Shown: positions 1-4,591 of the stretch, piece by piece | How positions within the stretch are numbered: position 1 is the first letter of the stretch | Layout of the letters: each line of letters begins with the position of its first letter | Notes under the pieces: model-generated | Seen by the model: the letters and a program-made list of their open reading frames with translations, nothing else | What the model was told of the DNA's origin: nothing | Database searches by the model: none | Assembly: GCA_001820255.1 (NCBI GenBank) | Contig: MHPA01000017.1 | Location: forward strand, 1-5,795 | Length of the DNA stretch: 5,795 nucleotides | Origin: Candidatus Staskawiczbacteria bacterium RIFCSPLOWO2_01_FULL_38_12b | GTDB taxonomy: Bacteria > Patescibacteriota > Minisyncoccia > Minisyncoccales > Staskawiczbacteraceae | Direction of reading: 5' to 3' | Program-made: the position numbers and the translations under genes

Positions 1-1
1 A

Positions 2-385
2 GCGGGAGGCATCGGTGTTACCCCGTTTCGAAGCATGATAAAATATTTACTGGATCGTGGCGAAAAACGCAATATCATACTATTGTATGCCAATAACAAC
101 TACCTTGATATTGCCTATAAAGAAATCTTTGATCAAGCCTTGCAAAATCTTGGCATCAAAACAATCTACACCCTGCACAATGAAGTCGGTATCCCCGCTG
201 ATTTTATCTACGAAAGGGGATTGGTAAACCGGCAAATACTGCAAGAAGAAGTGCCGGATTTTAAAGAAAGGATATTTTATATTTCAGGCCCAAAAACTAT
301 GATTGACTCCTTTAAGAAAGTATTAAAAGAAATGGGCGTTCGTCCATCGCATATTAAAACCGATTTCTTTCCGGGATATGCGTAA
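2..385 (+). CDS. Ferredoxin-NAD(P)H reductase-like flavoprotein, C-terminal part (5' end outside window)
   Basis: The reading frame is open from the first complete codon at position 2, so this is the last 127 residues of a longer protein; the ATG at 35 is internal and not the start. The fragment opens with AGGIGVTPFRSM, the glycine-rich nucleotide-binding motif of the FNR (ferredoxin-NADP reductase) superfamily, where NAD(P)H docks. Near its end lies FYISGPKTMIDSF, the second conserved nucleotide-site motif (normally GPxxM), and it closes with TDFFPGYA, a tail common in FNR-type proteins. The missing upstream part should carry the FAD-binding beta barrel, possibly with extra domains. The family moves electrons between NAD(P)H, flavin and an acceptor such as an iron-sulfur centre; the acceptor cannot be told from this fragment. 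No clear terminator follows. Family assignment is secure, substrate is not. Confidence 0.88.
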   Translation, partial: AGGIGVTPFRSMIKYLLDRGEKRNIILLYANNNYLDIAYKEIFDQALQNLGIKTIYTLHNEVGIPADFIYERGLVNRQILQEEVPDFKERIFYISGPKTMIDSFKKVLKEMGVRPSHIKTDFFPGYA

Positions 386-404
386 CCGACACTATCGGGA
401 CGTA

Positions 405-433
405 TTTACTTTTAACTTTTTATTATTTATAAT
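405..433 (+). promoter_or_regulatory. Candidate promoter of the cupredoxin gene
   Basis: TTTACT (405-410), a 17-bp spacer and a perfect TATAAT (428-433) give a sigma-70-type promoter; the start would fall near 440, leaving a leader of about 60 nt. A weaker alternative overlaps downstream: TTGTCT (433-438), 18 bp, GATAAT (457-462), and another TATAAT lies at 446-451. The region is very AT-rich, so the exact choice is uncertain. Confidence 0.45.
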
Positions 434-456
434 TGTCTATACCATTATAATTAACG

Positions 457-489
457 GATAATTCTGGCAAAATATTTGTCAAAATTATC
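457..489. promoter_or_regulatory. 33-nt near-perfect palindrome before the cupredoxin gene (operator or leader hairpin)
   Basis: The arms GATAATTCTGGCAAA (457-471) and TTTGTCAAAATTATC (475-489) are reverse complements at 13 of 15 positions around a 3-nt centre; one of the two mismatches would be a G-U pair in RNA. It ends 12 nt before the ATG at 502. No T-tract follows, so it is not a terminator. Its size and symmetry fit the binding site of a dimeric repressor, or a hairpin that limits initiation. No regulator gene is adjacent. Confidence 0.5.
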
Positions 490-501
490 ATCCAACCATT
501 C

Positions 502-1005
502 ATGAAAAAAATTATTATTATTCTTGTTGGCGTTGCGGTTGTGGCAACTGGCGGTTATTTTTTAATTATTAAAATGGATAATGATAAACAACAGCTCCTT
601 GGTGAAGATCAGCAAACCAACCAGCAGCCGCAAAACCAAACCAACAATACCAACATATCTGATAGTCTTGTATCCGATCAAATCCAAGTACAAACATATG
701 AAGTTATTTATACTGATGCGGGATATGCACCATCGGAACTAAAAATAAACACTGGCGATACGGTAGTCTTTAAAAATGAAAGCTCTTTTGGAATGTGGAC
801 AGCAAGCGCCATGCATCCAAACCATACGACCTATAGCGGAACTTCTTTACAACAGCATTGCCCGGACCTCGAAAATAACGATTTTGACCAATGTAAAAAC
901 GGTAATCCTGGCACATCATGGAACTTTACCTTTTCAAAAGCCGGAACCTTTGGATACCATAACCACGCAAAATCTTCCCACTTTGGAAAAATTATTGTTG
1001 AATAA
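502..1005 (+). CDS. Membrane-anchored cupredoxin-like protein lacking the type 1 copper cysteine
   Basis: This 167-residue protein starts with KK and a hydrophobic segment (about 4-23) that acts as signal anchor; there is no lipobox cysteine. A Gln/Asn-rich low-complexity linker follows (about 29-52), then a cupredoxin-like beta-sandwich (about 65-167). The pattern YAPSELKINTGDTVVFKNE and the ending AGTFGYHNH...FGKIIVE are typical of extracytoplasmic cupredoxins. Candidate metal ligands are H105, H108, H119, H153, H155 and H160. The position that holds the copper-binding cysteine in plastocyanin or amicyanin (YxC) is H153 here, so a blue type 1 site is unlikely. The only cysteines, C120 and C131, sit in an inserted loop and may form a disulfide. 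No Shine-Dalgarno sequence is seen; the ATG directly before KKIIII is the natural start. The fold is fairly sure; the bound metal and the role (metal handling or electron transfer at the cell surface) are open. Confidence 0.8.
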   Translation: MKKIIIILVGVAVVATGGYFLIIKMDNDKQQLLGEDQQTNQQPQNQTNNTNISDSLVSDQIQVQTYEVIYTDAGYAPSELKINTGDTVVFKNESSFGMWTASAMHPNHTTYSGTSLQQHCPDLENNDFDQCKNGNPGTSWNFTFSKAGTFGYHNHAKSSHFGKIIVE

Positions 1006-1024
1006 AAAAATAAAACCGACCCGC

Positions 1025-1062
1025 CCTTTTTAAAAACCCGCATCTGCGGGTTTTTAAAAAGG
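1025..1062. terminator. Bidirectional intrinsic terminator
   Basis: Perfect 18-bp inverted repeat (1025-1042 with 1045-1062) separated by only two bases. The GC core CCCGCA/TGCGGG is flanked by A5 on one side and T5 on the other, so it can stop transcription on either strand. It lies 20 bp after the cupredoxin stop and separates that gene from the next promoter. Confidence 0.9.
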
Positions 1063-1071
1063 TAGAGTTTC

Positions 1072-1100
1072 TTGACATATTCAAGAATATCATATACAAT
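1072..1100 (+). promoter_or_regulatory. Strong sigma-70-type promoter of the small membrane protein gene
   Basis: Consensus TTGACA (1072-1077), spacer of exactly 17 bp, then TACAAT (1095-1100). Transcription should start near 1107, about 40 nt before the ATG at 1148. The same hexamers and spacing occur before the TypA gene, so this is probably the housekeeping promoter form of the organism. Confidence 0.8.
1077..1090. promoter_or_regulatory. Perfect dyad inside the promoter spacer (candidate operator)
   Basis: ATATTC-AA-GAATAT is a perfect inverted repeat lying between the -35 and -10 hexamers and overlapping the last base of the -35. A dimeric protein bound here would block RNA polymerase. 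MerR-type activators also bind dyads in this place but usually with 19-20 bp spacers, whereas the spacer here is already the optimal 17 bp, so repression is the more likely mode. AT-rich DNA makes a chance dyad possible. Confidence 0.4.
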
Positions 1101-1136
1101 AAATATGGATTGGATGTGGTGTTCTGGTTAAAACAA

Positions 1137-1141
1137 AGGAG
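1137..1141 (+). promoter_or_regulatory. Ribosome-binding site (AGGAG) of the small membrane protein gene
   Basis: AGGAG ends six bases before the ATG at 1148. It is the only near-consensus Shine-Dalgarno sequence in the window and supports both the start choice and the reality of this short gene. Confidence 0.8.
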
Positions 1142-1147
1142 AGAGAA

Positions 1148-1348
1148 ATGAAAGAAATGCTCAGTGTGCAAATCACAATGACGGCATTTATTTTTATTCT
1201 TTTTTTCATCGCAACGATTAGTTTTGGTATTATCGGTAACTGGTGGTTTAGCCTTATTTCCGCCGTAGCTTCCGGAATTTCCTGGAAAATCCTTACCGAT
1301 AAGTGCAAGGAATACGAAGAAAAATTTGGGAACCAAGACTCAAAATAA
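1148..1348 (+). CDS. Unknown 66-residue membrane protein
   Basis: I do not recognise a family. The protein has a short N-terminus, a hydrophobic segment at about 9-29 rich in Phe and Ile, a brief GNWW turn, a second less hydrophobic segment at about 33-48, and a charged tail from K47 onward (DKCKEYEEKF...) that may form a short helix. This fits a two-helix hairpin in the membrane with both ends on the same side. It is a real gene judging by its signals: a consensus TTGACA/TACAAT promoter, AGGAG six bases before the ATG, and terminators on both sides, making it an isolated single-gene unit. A dyad in the promoter spacer hints at regulated expression. Function unknown; a small membrane regulator, a stress-induced peptide or a toxin-like protein are all possible, with nothing in the sequence to choose between them. 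Confidence 0.75.
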   Translation: MKEMLSVQITMTAFIFILFFIATISFGIIGNWWFSLISAVASGISWKILTDKCKEYEEKFGNQDSK

Positions 1349-1381
1349 CACAAGGCAAAAACATCCAAAAAAACGCAAAAA

Positions 1382-1409
1382 GCCCCCTGTTTATCTCGGG
1401 GCATTTTTT
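1382..1409 (+). terminator. Intrinsic terminator after the small membrane protein gene
   Basis: GCCCC (1382-1386) pairs with GGGGC (1398-1402) across an 11-nt loop, followed by A and six T's (1404-1409); an A-rich run precedes the stem. The stem is short but GC-only, about 35 bp after the stop codon and just before the next promoter. Confidence 0.75.
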
Positions 1410-1428
1410 AAACAAGACCCATCTTATT

Positions 1429-1457
1429 TTGACATTGCATCACTTTTATCATACAAT
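1429..1457 (+). promoter_or_regulatory. Sigma-70-type promoter of the TypA gene
   Basis: TTGACA (1429-1434), a 17-bp spacer and TACAAT (1452-1457), identical in both hexamers and spacing to the promoter at 1072-1100. The start near 1464 leaves a leader of about 25 nt before the ATG at 1489. Unlike the other promoter, no dyad is visible in the spacer, which fits constitutive use. Confidence 0.8.
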
Positions 1458-1488
1458 TACTTTTTAAAATATATGCTACACATAACCT

Positions 1489-3303
1489 ATGAAAAAAATA
1501 AAAAACATCGCCATTATCGCACACGTTGACCACGGGAAAACCACCTTAGTGGACGCTCTTTTGCGTCAGTCAAAAACCCAAATGAAAAAGGAAGTAGCTG
1601 AAACAGAAATGATCATGGATTCCAATGAATTGGAACGCGAGAGGGGAATTACCATTTTTTCTAAAAATGCTTCGGTGCAATATTTGGATACAAAAATAAA
1701 TATTATAGATACTCCGGGGCACGCTGATTTTGGCGGGGAAGTGGAACGGGTCTTAAATATGGCTGATGGCTGTTTACTTTTAATTGACGCAAAAGAAGGT
1801 CCTATGCCTCAAACCCGGTTTGTATTAAAAAAAGCCCTGGAAATGGGCCACAAAATTATTGTGGTCATCAATAAAATAGATAAAAGCGGCGCACGGCCCC
1901 AATTTGCTTTGGAAGCAACTTTGGAATTATTTTTGGAACTTGGAGCAGGAGACCATTCATTAGACTTTCCGGTTATTTATGCTTCAGGCAGAGATGGCTT
2001 GGCAGGGTTGGAAGCCGATTTATCAAAAATGACCGACATTGCACCAATTTTTGATGCTATTGTGCGACATATTCCTTCGCCCATTGTGGACACTAAAAAA
2101 CCTTTGCAAATGCTGATTACTTCCATTGCTCCGGATAATTTTAAGGGCAGGCTGGCCATTGGAAGAATCTACAATGGAGTTATAAAAGCCGGCCAGGAAA
2201 TAGCGCATATCAACCGGCAGGGCGAAATAAAAAAGTATAAATTAATTTCATTAATGACGTTTGCGGGACTTGGACGCCTTGAAACAGAAATGGTGGAAGC
2301 GGGAGACATTGCAGCTATCGCAGGAATACCCGATGTAACCATTGGCGAAACTATCGCCGATCCGGAAAATGTCAGCGCTTTGCCTTTAATTAGCATTGAA
2401 GAGCCGACGATAAAAATGACGTTTATGATTAACGATTCGCCATTTGCCGGAAAAGAAGGAAAATTTTGCACTTCACGCCAAATCAGAGAACGGTTATTTA
2501 AAGAATTGGAAACCGATGTAGCACTGCGCGTTGACGAAACCGATAAAGCCCAGTGGATTGTTTCAGGACGCGGAGAACTACACCTGGCGATTTTAATTGA
2601 ACGAATGCGGCGCGAAGGGTATGAATTCCAAGTTTCACGCCCCCAGGTTATTTTAAAAGAAGTTAACGGTAAAAAACTGACCCCGTATGAAAAAGTGTTT
2701 ATTGAAACTCCAGAACAATATCAGGGATCGGTAATGCAAAAATTAGGCAGCCGCAAGGGCGAAGTAAAAGAAATGAAAACCCATAACGGCATCGCCTTTT
2801 TGGAGTTTATTATTCCAACCAAAGGATTGTTCGGCTACCGGTCAGAATTTTTAACCGACACTAAAGGATTGGGAATCATCAACACTTCTTTTTTTCAATA
2901 CCTGCCGGATCCGGGTAATTGGAAGGAACGGGATAGGGGATCGTTAGTTGCCAGCGAATCAGGCGCCACCAATTATTATGGATTGATTAATGTGCAAGAT
3001 CGGGGAGTATTATTTTTAGATCATGGCATTGCAATTTACGAAGGCCAAGTGGTAGGCCAAAATTCAAGAACTGATGATATTAGGGTGAATGTCTGCAAAG
3101 AAAAACAACTTTCTAATATGCGATCCAAGGGAGAAGGATCGGACGAGCATTTTAATAAACCCAAAAATATGGGACTGGAAGACGCATTGGAATATATTGG
3201 AGATGATGAATTAGTGGAGGTAACCCCAAAAAATGTGAGAATAAGAAAATTATACCTTACGGAAATCGCCGAAAAACAGGCTAAAAGAAAGGATAAAGAA
3301 TAA
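1489..3303 (+). CDS. typA: Ribosome-associated translational GTPase TypA/BipA
   Basis: At 604 residues this is close to full length for the family (E. coli TypA is about 607). All GTPase motifs are intact: P-loop AHVDHGKTT (11-19), switch I with RGIT (52-55), DTPGH (74-78), NKID (128-131) and the G5 region YASGRDG (164-170). Domain 2, a beta barrel, covers about 205-295, followed by EF-G-like domains III and V and the family-specific C-terminal domain, ending with the signature DDELVEVTPKNVRIRKLYL (572-590). TypA binds the 70S ribosome in the EF-G site and helps ribosome assembly and growth under cold or stress; it is not an essential elongation factor in most bacteria. The gene has its own promoter and terminator and stands alone. 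No Shine-Dalgarno sequence precedes the ATG, but the P-loop position fixes the start. Identification is very secure. Confidence 0.97.
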   Translation: MKKIKNIAIIAHVDHGKTTLVDALLRQSKTQMKKEVAETEMIMDSNELERERGITIFSKNASVQYLDTKINIIDTPGHADFGGEVERVLNMADGCLLLIDAKEGPMPQTRFVLKKALEMGHKIIVVINKIDKSGARPQFALEATLELFLELGAGDHSLDFPVIYASGRDGLAGLEADLSKMTDIAPIFDAIVRHIPSPIVDTKKPLQMLITSIAPDNFKGRLAIGRIYNGVIKAGQEIAHINRQGEIKKYKLISLMTFAGLGRLETEMVEAGDIAAIAGIPDVTIGETIADPENVSALPLISIEEPTIKMTFMINDSPFAGKEGKFCTSRQIRERLFKELETDVALRVDETDKAQWIVSGRGELHLAILIERMRREGYEFQVSRPQVILKEVNGKKLTPYEKVFIETPEQYQGSVMQKLGSRKGEVKEMKTHNGIAFLEFIIPTKGLFGYRSEFLTDTKGLGIINTSFFQYLPDPGNWKERDRGSLVASESGATNYYGLINVQDRGVLFLDHGIAIYEGQVVGQNSRTDDIRVNVCKEKQLSNMRSKGEGSDEHFNKPKNMGLEDALEYIGDDELVEVTPKNVRIRKLYLTEIAEKQAKRKDKE

Positions 3304-3305
3304 AT

Positions 3306-3332
3306 AAAAGGAGCTGTAATCAGCTCCTTTTT
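3306..3332 (+). terminator. Intrinsic terminator after typA
   Basis: An 11-bp perfect stem (3306-3316 with 3321-3331, core GGAGCTG/CAGCTCC) closed by the tetraloop TAAT, with a T5 tract at 3328-3332. It begins two bases after the TypA stop codon. Confidence 0.9.
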
Positions 3333-3335
3333 CTA

Positions 3336-3365
3336 TGGACAAATTTGTATTATTATGGTAGTAAT
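3336..3365 (+). promoter_or_regulatory. Weak candidate promoter for the sigma-factor leader
   Basis: TGGACA (3336-3341) and AGTAAT (3360-3365) are 18 bp apart. The -35 matches 5 of 6 consensus bases, the -10 only 4 of 6 and lacks the usual TA. Nothing between typA's terminator and the sigma gene matches the clear TTGACA/TACAAT form, so the true start may differ or use another sigma factor. Confidence 0.25.
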
Positions 3366-3411
3366 AGAGTATTAGAAGGAACTTAAACAAAAACAGTTTT
3401 TTTGTTAATCA

Positions 3412-3456
3412 TTCCCTTTAAATTATCAATCATATTTTTTGGTGGTTTGAAGGGAA
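3412..3456 (+). other. Long potential RNA hairpin in the sigma-factor leader
   Basis: Positions 3412-3427 can pair with 3441-3456 over 16 consecutive base pairs (four G-U), core TTCCCTTTAAA with TTTGAAGGGAA, closing a 13-nt loop. It lies in the non-coding stretch 3333-3579 and would be part of a leader RNA or a small RNA. An upstream AT-only inverted repeat (about 3383-3408) is weaker. I recognise no known riboswitch or RNA family. Confidence 0.4.
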
Positions 3457-3461
3457 GGATT

Positions 3462-3523
3462 CTTTTCCTTTTCGCATTCTGCGTACTTGTTGGCGCAGAA
3501 ATGCGCAAAACAAAAGTTTTTTT
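3462..3523 (+). terminator. Terminator-like hairpin with T7 tract inside the sigma-factor leader (possible attenuator)
   Basis: Positions 3462-3483 pair with 3494-3516 through 20 base pairs in three blocks: five (CTTTT/AAAAG), four (TTTT/AAAA) and eleven (CGCATTCTGCG with CGCAGAAATGCG, one bulged A). They are interrupted only by a C bulge and a CC/C internal loop. Seven T's (3517-3523) follow the stem directly. It ends 56 nt before the sigma start codon, with no recognisable promoter between, so transcripts of the sigma gene should cross it. It could be an attenuator, or the end of a small RNA gene. The sequence alone does not decide. Confidence 0.45.
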
Positions 3524-3544
3524 CAGCTCTACAAGAGACTGAAA
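3521..3544 (+). other. Second leader hairpin overlapping the T-tract
   Basis: TTTCAGCTCT (3521-3530) pairs with AGAG-A-CTGAAA (3534-3544): ten base pairs, a 3-nt loop and one bulged A. Its 5' arm uses the last three T's of the tract after the preceding hairpin, so the two structures touch and could interfere. It ends about 22 nt before the ribosome-binding site. Confidence 0.35.
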
Positions 3545-3566
3545 CAACAAGCAGATCCTTGAAAAA

Positions 3567-3572
3567 AAGGGG
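3567..3572 (+). promoter_or_regulatory. Ribosome-binding site (AAGGGG) that selects the sigma start
   Basis: AAGGGG ends seven bases before the ATG at 3580. It favours this ATG over the in-frame TTG at 3487, which lies within the terminator-like hairpin and would add 31 residues without likeness to sigma factors. Confidence 0.6.
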
Positions 3573-3579
3573 TAAGCGG

Positions 3580-4491
3580 ATGCGAACAAAAAGCAAGATA
3601 AAAGTCTCTTGCTGCAAGGAATCAAAGGAATCACCGGAAAACATCACAGGTGTTTACCTTTCCGAGCTAAGGCAGTTGAGGTGGCTTGAAGCAGAGGAAG
3701 AAGTGATGCTGGCCAAAATCATGGAGGAAGGCAAAAATGCAAGCAGACAATTTACCAAACTTTCCAAAAAAGGAGAGTTGATCGTCCCAGCAGAAGGAAA
3801 TCAACTCAATAAAGCCATTGAAAAATGCCGCAAGGCAATGAATTGCCTCGTTAAGGCACACCTCCCGTTGGTAGTTTCTATTGCCAAAAGGTATGTAAAA
3901 TACCACCGGTTGTCCTTCCTTGATTTAATTCAAGAAGGAAGCATCGGGCTTATCAGAGCGGTGAAAAAATTTGACTGGCGACTTGGAAACAGACTTTCCA
4001 CCTATGCCCCTTATTGGATTATAAAATCCATTAAGAGGGCGATGAATAATCAGTCGGGGATTATTCACATAGCTGAACACATGGTGGAAAAAACTTGTAA
4101 GTACAGGGAAGCCAAAAAAGGACTCATCCTTGAACTTGGGCGAGAGCCGAGTTCAGAAGAAATTTTCGAAAGAATGGGAATCACCCATAAAAAGGGAAAG
4201 AAGATTGAACAAAGCTTTCTGGCAAAAGTCAGCCCTTGCCCCATAGAAGCTATGGATCAAAATTGTTTCACCCTAAAATGTAATTCCCCCAAGCCAACAG
4301 AGATAGCAAAAACACTTCTGGAAACCCTAAATGAAAGGGAAAGAAGCATCATCAATTTAAGGTTTGGCCTTAATGGCGAAAAACCAAAACTCTTAAAAGA
4401 AATAGGAGGGGCATTAGGCCTCACCCGCGAAAGAATTCGCCAAATAGAAAAAGTGGCACTTGGCCGCTTAAGAAAAAAAATCGTATTGTAA
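3580..4491 (+). CDS. Sigma-70-family RNA polymerase sigma factor, divergent in the -10 reading region
   Basis: With the ATG at 3580 the protein has 303 residues and no region 1.1. Region 1.2 is at about 24-51 (VYLSELRQLRWLEAEEE), a 35-residue spacer follows, region 2 spans about 86-171 (LPLVVSIAKRYV, LDLIQEGSIGLIRAVKKFDW), region 3 about 172-240, and region 4 about 241-300 with the helix-turn-helix LTRERIRQIE. Numbered as E. coli RpoD, the -35 contacts R584, E585 and R588 are kept (R283, E284, R287), as are H455 and E458 for extended -10 reading. Region 2.3/2.4 differs: F427L, W433Y, R436I, Q437K and T440K (L139, Y145, I148, K149, K152). The C-terminal tail after region 4.2 is missing. Eight cysteines are unusual. 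This looks like a group 2 or 3 alternative sigma rather than the primary one. A terminator follows; the leader is highly structured. Confidence 0.88.
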   Translation: MRTKSKIKVSCCKESKESPENITGVYLSELRQLRWLEAEEEVMLAKIMEEGKNASRQFTKLSKKGELIVPAEGNQLNKAIEKCRKAMNCLVKAHLPLVVSIAKRYVKYHRLSFLDLIQEGSIGLIRAVKKFDWRLGNRLSTYAPYWIIKSIKRAMNNQSGIIHIAEHMVEKTCKYREAKKGLILELGREPSSEEIFERMGITHKKGKKIEQSFLAKVSPCPIEAMDQNCFTLKCNSPKPTEIAKTLLETLNERERSIINLRFGLNGEKPKLLKEIGGALGLTRERIRQIEKVALGRLRKKIVL

Positions 4492-4508
4492 CGAACGATA
4501 AAAAACTA

Positions 4509-4535
4509 GGGAGAGGCTCACACCTCTCCCCTTTT
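4509..4535 (+). terminator. Intrinsic terminator after the sigma gene
   Basis: GGGAGAGG (4509-4516) pairs perfectly with CCTCTCCC (4523-4530) across a 6-nt loop, followed by CTTTT. It separates the sigma gene from the msr genes. Confidence 0.9.
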
Positions 4536-4549
4536 CATGCAAAAAAAGA

Positions 4550-4572
4550 TATAATCAGTGTAATTATAATCA
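4550..4572 (+). promoter_or_regulatory. Tandem TATAATCA boxes before msrA (candidate -10 elements)
   Basis: TATAATCA occurs at 4550-4557 and again at 4565-4572, a 15-bp period. Each contains a perfect -10 hexamer; the second would start transcription near 4577, 15 nt before the msrA ATG. Neither has a recognisable -35 at 16-18 bp, nor an extended -10 TG, so the promoter form is unclear and either box could be the true one. Confidence 0.45.
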
Positions 4573-4591
4573 TTAAACATACCAAAATAAT

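Noticed and set aside
386..398. CCGA-CACTA-TCGG as terminator of the flavoprotein gene
   Set aside because: Only four base pairs and no T-tract directly after it.
776..1033. Plus-strand open frame overlapping the cupredoxin
   Set aside because: Out of frame with a protein whose fold is recognisable; runs into the terminator; no ribosome-binding site.
992..1404. Minus-strand open frames opposite the small membrane protein
   Set aside because: The + strand has promoter, AGGAG and terminator in the right order; the minus frames have none and cross the terminator at 1025-1062.
1326..1529. Plus-strand open frame from 1326 into the start of typA
   Set aside because: It runs through a terminator and the typA promoter, is lysine-rich low-complexity sequence and has no start signal.
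3487..3579. N-terminal extension of the sigma factor from a TTG at 3487
   Set aside because: The frame is open, but the TTG is in the loop of a terminator-like hairpin, has no ribosome-binding site, and the extra 31 residues look unlike sigma factors; the ATG at 3580 has AAGGGG seven bases upstream.
3383..3647. Two minus-strand open frames across the sigma leader and 5' end
   Set aside because: No start signals, no family resemblance, and they run antisense to the sigma gene; they probably reflect AT-rich hairpin DNA.
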